Below are positions 1 through 8,000 of a DNA stretch of 64,000 nucleotides, in pieces. The stretch comes from Tahibacter amnicola (GTDB lineage: Bacteria > Pseudomonadota > Gammaproteobacteria > Xanthomonadales > Rhodanobacteraceae): assembly GCF_025398735.1 (NCBI RefSeq), contig NZ_CP104694.1, forward strand, positions 1,389,001 to 1,453,000, written 5' to 3'. Positions within the stretch are counted from its first letter, which is position 1. Each line of letters opens with the position of its first letter. The notes beneath the pieces were generated by a model. It searched no databases and had not been told where the DNA came from. It saw nothing but the letters and a program-made list of their open reading frames with translations. The translations under genes were made by a program, and so were the position numbers.

Positions 1-1070
1 AACCACTGCCACGTCAGGTAAGGCTCGATCACCTGGCCCGTGCGGTCGCCGCGCGGCACCTGGAGCTTGTGCTTCTTCTCCTCGACCAGGAGGCCGGCGG
101 CCTCCAGGTCGGCGAGCACGACCTTGCGCGCGTCGTAGCGGTCCAGCCCGCGGTACTTCGCCGGCGCGTTGTCGTTGATCTGCGCGTCGTCGGTGAAGAT
201 GTTGATCGGGGTGAGGTTGTGGCGCTGGCCGATGGCGTAGTCATTGAAGTCGTGCGCCGGCGTGATTTTCACGCAGCCGGTACCGAACTCGCGCTCGACA
301 TAGTCGTCGGCGATGATCGGGATCAACCGGTCGGTCAGTGGCAGCCTGAGGGTCTTGCCGATGAGGCCGGCGTAACGCTCGTCTTCCGGATGCACGGCAA
401 CGGCGACGTCGCCCAGCATGGTTTCCGGGCGGGTGGTGGCCACCACCAGCGAGTCGCTGCCGTCGGCCAGCGGGTAGCGGATCGACCAGAGCTTGCCGTC
501 TTCTTCCTCGCTGACGACTTCCAGGTCGGAAATGGCGGTCTTGAGCACCGGGTCCCAGTTGACCAGCTTCTGGCCGCGGTAGATGAGGCCCTGCTCGTAC
601 AGGCGCACGAAGGTTTCGACGACGGCCTGGGACGGAATCGCATCCATGGTGAACGCGGTGCGCGACCAGTCGCCCGAAACGCCCATGCGGCGCATCTGGC
701 GCTCGATGGTGTCACCCGATTGCTGCTTCCATTCCCACACCCGCTCGATGAATGCATCGCGGCCGAGCTCGTTGCGGGTCTTGCCTTCGGCACCGAGCAG
801 GCGGGTTACCACCATCTCGGTGGCAATGCCGGCGTGGTCGGTGCCCAGCTGCCAGAGGGTGTCGTAACCGCGCATGCGGTGGTAGCGGATCAGCGTGTCC
901 ATGATGGTGTGCTGGAACGCATGACCCATGTGCAGGGTGCCGGTCACATTCGGCGGCGGCAGCAGGATCGCGTAGGGTTCGCCGGTGCCCGAGGGCTTGA
1001 ACCAGCCGTTGGATTCCCACTGCGCGTACCACTTCGACTCGATCTGGCCCGGTTCGAAACTCTTGTCCAT
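1..1070 (-). CDS. valS: Valyl-tRNA synthetase, N-terminal part (cut by window edge)
   Basis: Charges tRNA-Val in the cytoplasm. About 356 codons from the start are present, and the gene runs off the left edge in the catalytic/editing region. The N-terminus starts [15 protein letters not shown], followed by the class I signature [14 protein letters not shown], in which HMGH is the HIGH motif, then the CP1 editing region with [10 protein letters not shown] and the [10 protein letters not shown] element. These are hallmark ValRS sequences. The KMSKS part lies outside the window. The start codon at 1070 faces the divergent CNB/rhodanese gene, so the roughly 185 bp between them must hold both promoters. 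The identification is certain; only the 3' end is unknown. Confidence 0.96.
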   Translation of the reverse strand, partial: MDKSFEPGQIESKWYAQWESNGWFKPSGTGEPYAILLPPPNVTGTLHMGHAFQHTIMDTLIRYHRMRGYDTLWQLGTDHAGIATEMVVTRLLGAEGKTRNELGRDAFIERVWEWKQQSGDTIERQMRRMGVSGDWSRTAFTMDAIPSQAVVETFVRLYEQGLIYRGQKLVNWDPVLKTAISDLEVVSEEEDGKLWSIRYPLADGSDSLVVATTRPETMLGDVAVAVHPEDERYAGLIGKTLRLPLTDRLIPIIADDYVEREFGTGCVKITPAHDFNDYAIGQRHNLTPINIFTDDAQINDNAPAKYRGLDRYDARKVVLADLEAAGLLVEEKKHKLQVPRGDRTGQVIEPYLTWQW

Positions 1071-1255
1071 GACGTAAATGACCTCGGCCCGGACACTGCG
1101 CACCCGGGCGGCAAACGGAAAGGAATGGGCCGATTGTAGCGGGGCGGGGGGCGTGGGCCCAAACCCGCCCGTCCGGCTCGGCAGGACGCCGCTATTCCAA
1201 GGCCCCGCGGGGCGCCGCTACACTCGGGTCGACGAGGCTGCCGATGGGGGATCGC

Positions 1256-2326
1256 ATGAGCGTCAATACCACCGATCTGGCCAAGCTCTATCCGCTGGAC
1301 TCCCTGCGTCCGGAAAACCTCGAGCAGCTGGCGCGCGAGGCGGCGAGCGAGGAATTCGGAAAAGGCGCCGTGCTGTTTACCGCCGGCGAGACTGACGAGC
1401 AGACGATCTTCGTACTGGCCGGCCGGATCCGCGGCGACTACCCCGACGGCAAGATCAAGGAAACCGACGCGGCCACACTGCAGGGCCGTTACGCCCTGGG
1501 CGACATGCAGCCGCGCCGTTTCACGGCCACCGTGACCTCCATCAGTGCCACGATCGTGCGGCTGGACCGGCGCTACATGGAAAAGATCATCTGCTGGGAC
1601 CAGCTTTCCAGGGCCGAAAACTTCAAGCACTACGATCCCGCGCCCGAGGCCAACCGTTGGGTGTTCCGCCTGCTCCAGTCGCGAGTGATGCACAAGTTGC
1701 CGACGGCCGGCATCGAACGCATGTTCCAGCGCTTCGAGCAGGTGGATGTCCGCGCCGGCGAAGTGATCGTGCGCGAGGGAGAGGAGGCGGACTACTTCTA
1801 CGTCATCAAGGATGGGGCCGCGTCGGTCTCGAAAAGCCTGGAAACCGGCGATTCCGTCGTGGCCTACCTGGTGCGCGGCGACAGCTTCGGCGAGGACGCC
1901 CTGCTGGCCAACACTGTGCGCAACGCGACCGTCACCATGATCAAGGACGGAAAGCTCATGCGCCTGGCCAAGCGGGGATTCGACGAGGTCATGAAGCCGC
2001 CCGCGGTGGACTGGCTCACGCCCGGCAAAGCCTCGATCATGGCCCGCCAGGGCGCTGTCGTGCTGGACGTGCGCATGCCCGAGGAGTTCCAGCAGCGTGC
2101 GATCAAGGGGGCGATCAATACACCCTTGTATACCTTTCGCGAAACCGTGGCCGAGTTCGACCGCGGCAAGAAATACGTGATCTATTGCAACACCGGCGAG
2201 CGCAGCGCGGCGGCGGCGTTCATCATGTCCAAGATGGGATTTGACGCCTACGCCCTTCAGGGCGGCATCTCCGGCATGATCAAGCAGATCGACCGCAAGC
2301 CGGAAGCGCAGGCCAAGGTCGACTGA
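1256..2326 (+). CDS. Two cyclic-nucleotide-binding-like domains plus rhodanese domain protein
   Basis: This is a 356-residue cytosolic protein without a signal peptide. Residues about 10-120 form a degenerate cNMP-binding-type beta roll. Residues about 135-250 form a second one with a phosphate-binding-cassette-like stretch, FGEDALLANTVRNATV, including the Arg expected to contact cyclic nucleotide. Residues about 255-350 are a rhodanese domain with the active-site loop YCNTGERS, so the catalytic Cys is present. The arrangement suggests sulfur transfer or persulfide chemistry gated by a nucleotide, but that is inference. The start at 1256 is preferred because GGGGG lies just upstream; ATG at 1244 would add four residues. 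The gene converges with rpiA across a hairpin. Confidence 0.85.
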   Translation: MSVNTTDLAKLYPLDSLRPENLEQLAREAASEEFGKGAVLFTAGETDEQTIFVLAGRIRGDYPDGKIKETDAATLQGRYALGDMQPRRFTATVTSISATIVRLDRRYMEKIICWDQLSRAENFKHYDPAPEANRWVFRLLQSRVMHKLPTAGIERMFQRFEQVDVRAGEVIVREGEEADYFYVIKDGAASVSKSLETGDSVVAYLVRGDSFGEDALLANTVRNATVTMIKDGKLMRLAKRGFDEVMKPPAVDWLTPGKASIMARQGAVVLDVRMPEEFQQRAIKGAINTPLYTFRETVAEFDRGKKYVIYCNTGERSAAAAFIMSKMGFDAYALQGGISGMIKQIDRKPEAQAKVD

Positions 2327-2327
2327 A

Positions 2328-2351
2328 GCGCGGCCGCAGCGGCGGCCGCGC
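2328..2351. terminator. GC hairpin between convergent genes
   Basis: A perfect 10-bp inverted repeat (GCGCGGCCGC / GCGGCCGCGC) with an AGCG loop lies between the stops of the CNB/rhodanese gene and rpiA. It could end transcription from both sides. There is no clear U-tract, so intrinsic termination strength is uncertain. Confidence 0.55.
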
Positions 2352-2359
2352 GGTACCGC

Positions 2360-3004
2360 TTACTGCATCAGCTGGTCGCCGATCAGCACCACGTCGGCCG
2401 GCCGGGCGGCGAACAGCCCGACACACACCACGCCGACGATCTGGTTCAGATCCCGCTCGAGCGCGACCGGGTCGAGGATCGTGAGGTTGTGCACGTCCAG
2501 CACCCAGTTGCCGTTGTCGGTCACCACGCCTTCGCGCCACACCGGCTGGCCGCCGCGCTTGACCAGTTCCCGCGCCACGTAGCTGCGTGCCATCGGGATG
2601 ACCTCGACCGGCAGCGGGAACTTGCCGAGTACGTCCACGCGCTTGGCCGGGTCGATCATGCAGACGAACCGGTCGGAGGCCGCGGCGATAATCTTCTCGC
2701 GCGTGAGTGCGGCGCCACCGCCCTTGATCAGGCGCCGGTGCGGATCGCATTCGTCGGCGCCGTCCACGTAGAGCGGTACCGTGCCGACGCTGTTGAGGTC
2801 CACGACGCGGATGCCGCGCTCCTTGAGCAGTTCCGTCGAACGCTCGGAGCTGGAGACGGCGCAGTCGATGCGGTCGGCCATCTTGCCCAGTTCATCGATG
2901 AAATAGGCGACGGTCGACCCGGTGCCCACGCCGACGACGCTGCCGTCCTCGACATAGGTGATGGCTTTCTGCGCGGCCAGGCGCTTCTGTTCTTCGCGGT
3001 TCAT
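2360..3004 (-). CDS. rpiA: Ribose-5-phosphate isomerase A
   Basis: Interconverts ribose-5-phosphate and ribulose-5-phosphate in the pentose phosphate pathway. The 214-residue length is normal for RpiA. Family signatures are visible in order: [16 protein letters not shown] (phosphate loop), DGADECDP (catalytic Asp region), [13 protein letters not shown], and a C-terminal GDNGNW-like segment seen here as [11 protein letters not shown]. The gene is last in a leftward series 6S RNA, fau, EVE gene, rpiA, with 48 bp to the EVE gene. The proximity of rpiA to zapA/6S/fau resembles the order in enterobacteria, supporting vertical inheritance. Confidence 0.97.
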   Translation of the reverse strand: MNREEQKRLAAQKAITYVEDGSVVGVGTGSTVAYFIDELGKMADRIDCAVSSSERSTELLKERGIRVVDLNSVGTVPLYVDGADECDPHRRLIKGGGAALTREKIIAAASDRFVCMIDPAKRVDVLGKFPLPVEVIPMARSYVARELVKRGGQPVWREGVVTDNGNWVLDVHNLTILDPVALERDLNQIVGVVCVGLFAARPADVVLIGDQLMQ

Positions 3005-3052
3005 GGGGGGCTCTGTGAAGTGTTTGGAGGTGAGGCGGGTGGCGTATCGGCA

Positions 3053-3505
3053 CTATTCCAGCGCGAGGATGAAGTCCCATTCGGATTTGGCGACCGGCAT
3101 CACCGACAGGCGGTTGCCGCGCTTGACCAGGGCCAGGTCTTCCAGTTCGCCGTGCGTCTTGAGTTCGGCCAGCGTCACGGTGCGGCGCAGCTTGCGTTCG
3201 AAGGCCACGTCGACCATGAGCCAGCGCGGCTCCTCGCGCGTGCTGGCGGCGTCGTAGTAGTCGCTGGCGGCGTCGAACTGGGTCGGGTCCGGATAGGCCG
3301 CCGAGGCGATCCGGGCAATGCCCACGACGCCCGGTTCATCGCAATTGGAGTGGTAGAACAGCACGCCGTCGCCGACTTTCATCCCGTCGCGCATGAAATT
3401 GCGCGCCTGGTAGTTTCGTACACCGTTCCACGGTTCCACTTTTTTCTTCGCCAGCGCGTCGATGGAAAACTCGTCCGGTTCGGATTTCATCAGCCAGTAG
3501 CGCAT
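3053..3505 (-). CDS. EVE-domain protein (thymocyte nuclear protein 1-like)
   Basis: A 150-residue protein made almost entirely of one EVE domain, a PUA/YTH-like fold thought to bind modified nucleobases. Visible family features are the start MRYWLMKSEPDEFSID, the segment WNGVRNYQARNFMRDGMKVGD, and FYHSNCDEPGVVGIARI, which line the conserved binding pocket. The molecular role in bacteria is not settled; a link to modified DNA or RNA is inferred from the family. It sits 34 bp downstream of fau and 48 bp upstream of rpiA on the same strand, so it is probably cotranscribed with both. Confidence 0.9.
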   Translation of the reverse strand: MRYWLMKSEPDEFSIDALAKKKVEPWNGVRNYQARNFMRDGMKVGDGVLFYHSNCDEPGVVGIARIASAAYPDPTQFDAASDYYDAASTREEPRWLMVDVAFERKLRRTVTLAELKTHGELEDLALVKRGNRLSVMPVAKSEWDFILALE

Positions 3506-3539
3506 GGGTACTCCGCAATCGTGTGAAGGCAGGCAGCCG

Positions 3540-4145
3540 TTACTGCGGCGCCTCGCAGGAAATCAGTTCGGATTCGGTGGCGATGAAGTCGAGCTTGACG
3601 TCCCAGGGGGCCTCGTCGAGGGCGTCGACTTCCTGGAAGGCATAGCCCACGCCGACCAGCAGCGGTTCGGTCGGCCGGTCCTGCCCGTGCAGGAAGGCGA
3701 AACTCGTATCGTAGAAGCCGCCGCCGTAACCCAGGCGATTGCCGCGACGATCGAACGCCAGCAGGGGCACCAGCACGAGCTGGATAGCGGCCGGGTCGAC
3801 CAGCTGGGCGGTTTCGGCCGCCGGTTCCGGGATGCCGAACCGGTTCGGGACGATGGCGGTGTCGTTGCGGTACGGGGCGAAGCGCAGCTGGCGGCGTGCA
3901 CCGGCGATCGGCAGATAGAACTGCCTGCCGCGGCGCCAGGCGTCCGCGACGACCAGATGCAGCGACAGCTCGCCATTGACGGCGAAATAGCCGGCGATGT
4001 GCTGGTCGATGGTCAGCTCGGGAAGCTGCCGCAGCTGGGTCATCAGTCCCTGGGCGGCCTGGATGCGGGCACCGGCGCCCAGGCGGGCGCGTTCCTCGCG
4101 CATGCGGGCGCGCAGGGCATGTCGCTCCGGGCTGATCTCGGTCAT
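3540..4145 (-). CDS. fau: 5-formyltetrahydrofolate cyclo-ligase
   Basis: Converts 5-formyl-THF to 5,10-methenyl-THF using ATP. The product is 201 residues from MTEISPERHALRARMREERA. Family marks include the basic N-terminal helix, the central VVADAWRRGRQFYLPI stretch, LLAFDRRGNRLGYGGGFYDT (the ATP/folate-binding GYGxGxYD motif), and VGVGYAFQ near the end. The frame stays open upstream to 4235, but those codons fall in the 6S-fau spacer and are not family-like, so the start at 4145 is chosen. The 6S RNA-fau adjacency, with processing or readthrough between them, is typical of gammaproteobacteria. Confidence 0.95.
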   Translation of the reverse strand: MTEISPERHALRARMREERARLGAGARIQAAQGLMTQLRQLPELTIDQHIAGYFAVNGELSLHLVVADAWRRGRQFYLPIAGARRQLRFAPYRNDTAIVPNRFGIPEPAAETAQLVDPAAIQLVLVPLLAFDRRGNRLGYGGGFYDTSFAFLHGQDRPTEPLLVGVGYAFQEVDALDEAPWDVKLDFIATESELISCEAPQ

Positions 4146-4283
4146 GCGGCACGACTCTAGTGGGGCAGGGCTCCACGCGCGCCGGAATACGGTCGGCGGA
4201 GCGTCCAGCCCTGCATCCCGCATACTGCTCCGCACGCGCCAGGAGCGGCGTGCAGGGCGGCGGGAGACACGGCTGTCAGGAGA

Positions 4284-4297
4284 GGAGGACGTCCTCC
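4284..4297. terminator. 14-bp palindrome at the 3' end of 6S RNA
   Basis: GGAGGACGTCCTCC is a perfect palindrome overlapping the predicted 3' end of the 6S RNA. It may act in termination or processing between ssrS and fau. There is no loop or T-run, so a role as classical terminator is uncertain. Confidence 0.3.
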
Positions 4298-4472
4298 GCC
4301 ACGCCGATGCGCACTTAACGACCTTGAACCCCAGTAACAGGTGGGACAGCTCGCGAGATCTCAGGCTTTCCGCTCATGACGGACTTGCACACCGACCTCA
4401 GCACCGCAAACCCGGGGTAGTCGATTAGGAACAAGGCAAATGTTTGATGCGCTGTCGTACGCGGCAGAGAAC
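4290..4472 (-). ncRNA. ssrS: 6S RNA
   Basis: The RNA that sequesters sigma70 RNA polymerase in stationary phase. The spacer between zapA and fau, where ssrS lies in gammaproteobacteria, holds a roughly 183-nt element. Its two ends pair: CTCTGCCGCGT at 4469-4459 matches ACGCCGATGC-side bases read as GCGTGGCGGAG near 4304-4294 (11 pairs with G-U), followed by GCGCA/TGCGC. The 3' half carries the strongly conserved stretch GTCCGTCATGAGCGGAAAGC and then GGGGTTCAAGGTCG, close to the E. coli GGTCCGTCCGAGAAGCC and GGGTTCAAGGGTT. Ends are estimated from the pairing and could be off by several nucleotides. Confidence 0.85.
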
Positions 4473-4480
4473 GACGGCGC

Positions 4481-4777
4481 CTATTTTACGGATGCACTGA
4501 GCACACCTTCAAGCTTGTGTTTCAGGGCCTGCACGTGCTGTGCCACATCACTGGCATCGGTGGCACCCTGTTGCTTGAGATTGATCAGTTCGTGCGTGAT
4601 GTTAAGCGCGGCTAACACGGCGATGCGATCCAGGCCCGGCGCGCGGATGGCATTGCGGACTTCACGCATCTTCCCGTCCAGGTAGGCCGCGGCGGCGATC
4701 AGGCCGGGACGCTCCTCCGCGGTGCAGGCGATGAGGAATTCGCGATCGAGAATGCTGACCGAGACCGGGTCGCTCAT
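4481..4777 (-). CDS. zapA: Cell division protein ZapA
   Basis: Z-ring-associated protein that bundles FtsZ filaments at midcell. The 98-residue sequence begins MSDPVSVSILDREFLIACTA, followed by the ZapA core EERPGLIAAAAYLDGKMREV and a C-terminal helix predicted to form the dimer/tetramer coiled coil (RIAVLAALNITHELINLKQQ). Length and motifs fit the family. The stop lies only about 8 bp upstream of the 6S RNA 5' end, and the start follows the coiled-coil gene by 7 bp, so these form one unit. Confidence 0.95.
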   Translation of the reverse strand: MSDPVSVSILDREFLIACTAEERPGLIAAAAYLDGKMREVRNAIRAPGLDRIAVLAALNITHELINLKQQGATDASDVAQHVQALKHKLEGVLSASVK

Positions 4778-4784
4778 GGAATCC

Positions 4785-5009
4785 TCAGGCGTTCTGTTCC
4801 AGCGATTTCAGCCGCGCGATCATGGCCTCGACCCGGATGCGCGCCTGTTCGTTCTTCGATAGCAGGACGGCTCGTTCGTTGGCCAGCTGTTCCTGGCTCT
4901 GGCGCAGGCTGCGGTTTTCTTCCGTCAGACGCTGGCACAGCTCGACCAGGCGGTCGATGCGGGCGCTGATTTCGCGGAGATCCGCGAGGGTGGAGTCGGA
5001 ACCGGACAT
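4785..5009 (-). CDS. ZapA-linked coiled-coil protein (TIGR02449-like)
   Basis: A 74-residue, almost wholly helical protein with heptad-like spacing (LADLREISARIDRLVEL, then LTEENRSLRQSQEQLANERA). It matches the small conserved family found immediately upstream of zapA in Xanthomonadales and pseudomonads. It resembles ZapB in size and coiled-coil character, so a role in Z-ring or nucleoid-linked cell division is plausible but inferred from position and structure. It is translationally close to zapA (7-bp gap). Confidence 0.85.
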   Translation of the reverse strand: MSGSDSTLADLREISARIDRLVELCQRLTEENRSLRQSQEQLANERAVLLSKNEQARIRVEAMIARLKSLEQNA

Positions 5010-5054
5010 GGCTGGAATATAGCAGAGCCCCGGGTGCTGGCAATGACGACGCCT

Positions 5055-8000
5055 TCACTGGCCGGCGGGTGCACCGGAAGCCTGGCTGGCGGTGGTCGTA
5101 CCGGTGCGCCGCGCCGTCAGGAACTCCAGGCAGCGCTCGGCCGGCAAGGGCAATGACAGGAGATTGCCCTGGATCTCGTCGCAGCCCTGCTCGCGCAGGT
5201 AATCCAGTTGCTCGGAGGTTTCCACGCCCTCGGCGATCACATTCAGCCCGAGCGAGTGGGCCATGGTGATGATGGTGGCAGTGATGGCCTCGTCGTCCGG
5301 GTCGGAGGTGATGTCGCCGACGAACTCCTTGTCGATCTTGAGCGTATCGATCGGCAGGCGCTTGAGGTAGGCCAGCGAGGAATAACCTGTTCCGAAGTCG
5401 TCGATTGCCAGCGAGACACCGACGGACTTGAGCTCGTTGAGCGTACGCACCGATTGCTCGGCGTTCTCCATGATCGTGCTCTCGGTCAGTTCCAGCTCAA
5501 TCTGGTTGGGCACGATATCGTGCTCGGCGAGGATGTCGCACAGGCGCCGCGTCAGCTCGCCGCGCAGCAGCTGCAGCACGGAAACGTTGACAGCCATCAC
5601 CACATCGCGGATGCCGTGATCCCGCCACGCGGCGAGGGTGGCGCAGGCGCGGTCGAGTACGAAGTCGCCGATGTCGATGATCAGGCCGGCCTCTTCCGCC
5701 AGCGGAATGAACAGGGCCGGGGAAACCTCGCCGAGGTCTTCGCTACGCCAGCGGATCAGGGCTTCCACGCCGACGATGCGCGAATCGGCCAGCGCCATCT
5801 TGGGCTGGAACACGAGGCGGAATTCGCCGCGTTCCAGTCCCTTGCGCAGGGCGCCGATGATGGTGGCGCGGCGGCGCGCCGCGGCGTCCATGTCCGACGT
5901 GTATACTTTGTATGTGTTGCGCCCGGCTTCCTTGGCCTGGTACATGGCCGTGTCGGCGTACTTGAGCAGGTCCGTGGGCACCTGGCCGTGGTCCGGGTAC
6001 AGGCTGATGCCGATCGACGGGGAGATCACCACTTCCTGGCCCGCATCCAGCTCCAGCGGATGGGCGAACGCTTCCAGGAGTTTCGCGGCGACGTGTTCGG
6101 CCTCGACGCCGTCGCGCACATCTTCCAGCACCACGGTGAATTCATCGCCGCCCAGGCGTGCCACGGTATCCGTGTCGCGCACGTGCGAGCGCAGGCGGGA
6201 GCCGGCGGCCTTGAGCATCCGATCCCCGGCCGCGTGACCCATGGAATCGTTGACATGCTTGAAGCGGTCCAGGTCCAGGAACAGCACGGCGACGCGCCGG
6301 CCGTGGCGCCGTGCGCGCATGATGGCGTGGCCCAGGCGTTCGCCCAGGAGGGTGCGGTTGGGCAGGCCCGTCAGGGTGTCGTAGTTGGCCAGGTAGCGCA
6401 GCTCCTGCTCGGCACGCTTGCGGTCGGTGATATCCGACAGCACGCCGACGAAGTGCGTGCGCGTGCCGTGGGCATCGCGCACTTCGGCCAGTTCCAGCCA
6501 GCTGAGAAATTCCTCGCCGTCTTTGCGCCGCTGCCACAGTTCGCCGCGCCAGTGGCCCGTCTGGCTGAGCGTTTCGCGCATCTGCTCGTAGACCTCCGGC
6601 GCGTGCTGCGGCGAATTGAGGATGGCCGCGTTGCGGCCCGCGACTTCCTCTTCGCGGTAGCCGGTCATGCGCGTGAAGGCGAGATTGACCGAGGTGAAGT
6701 GGTAGTCCAGGTCGGTCACCGTGACCGCCTCGGTCATGTTGCGGATCACTTCTGCAGCGATGCGGCGTTCGCGATCGGCCAGGCGCGTGGCCGTGATATC
6801 GCGCGCGGTACCACAGATGCGCATCGGCTGGCCTTCACTGTCGCGCTCGACGATCTTGCCGCGCGACAGTACCCAGACCCATTCGCCGTTGGCGTTGGCG
6901 ATGCGGTGCTCGGACTCGAAATGATCGCTCACGCCGCTGATGTGGTCAGCCAGGGTGCGGTCGACCCGGCTCAGATCGTCCGGGTGCACGGCAAAATTGC
7001 GCCAGTCGTCCGCGGAAACGGTTTCTTCGGCGGTCTTGCCCAGGAGTTCGTCGGCGCCGAACCGGTACAGGCGGCCCTGGCGCATGTCGAAATCCCAGAA
7101 CTCGTCGCCCGAACCCCACAGGGCCAGGCGCAGCCGGTCCTCGCGCTCGCGCAGTTCGTTCTGGTGGCGCAGTTCCTCGCGCCGCTTGGTGCGCCGCTCG
7201 CGCCAGATGATGGCAATGACGAAGGCCGCGCTCACGGCATACAGTGCCTGCATCCAGCGTGAGGCCCACCAGGGCGGCACGATGACGAACGACAGCGAAG
7301 CGCCCGCCTCATTCCAGATGCCTTCGGAGTTACTGGCGCGAACCCGGAATTCGTAGCGGCCGGGGTCGAGATTGGTGTACGTCACGTCGTGACGGGCGCT
7401 GCCGTCGATCCAGTTCTCGTCGAATCCTTCCAGTTTCCAGGCGAACCGGTTCCGTTCCGGCGCCGCGAAATCCAGCGCGGCGAACTCGAAGCGGACCAGG
7501 CGTGCTGACTGCGGCACACGCCACACCTGATTGTCCGGCACGGCCGGCAGGGTACTTCGCTCGGTGCCGATGCTCAGCGCCGTGAGCACGACCGGCGCCA
7601 CGAACCGGCGCTGCGTCAACGCGTCGGGCCGCACGACATTGGTGCCATTGATGCCGCCGAAGAGCAGCTCGCCGTCGGGGGCGGCAAAGGCGGCGCCGCC
7701 ATTGAATTCGTAGGCCTGCAGGCCGTCCTTGAGCGAGAAATTGCGGATCTGCCGGTTGCGCGTGTCGTAGCGCGAGATGCCGCGGTTGGTCGACAGCCAC
7801 AGGGCGCCGTGCCGGTCTTCCAGAATGCCGTAAATGGTGCTGCTGGCCAGTCCGTCGCGGGTCAGTACGCGCGAGAAGCGCGCACCGTGGTCGTCCAGTT
7901 TCAGCAGGCGGTTCAGGCCGCTGTGCGTGCCTACCCAGATGGTGCCGTCGGCGCTTTCGTGGATCGTGCGAACCAGGTTGCCGGCCAGCGAGCCTTCCAC

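Noticed and set aside
69-1139. A long plus-strand open frame opposite valS
   Set aside because: Antisense shadow of the valyl-tRNA synthetase; no ribosome-binding site and no similarity.
4146-4235. N-terminal extension of fau
   Set aside because: The extra 30 codons fall in the 6S-fau spacer and do not match the family, whose N-terminus begins at 4145.
5208-7262. A 684-codon plus-strand open frame
   Set aside because: It lies wholly opposite the clearly coding PAS/GGDEF/EAL part of the large sensor gene. High GC makes long antisense frames common, and the translation has no family resemblance.
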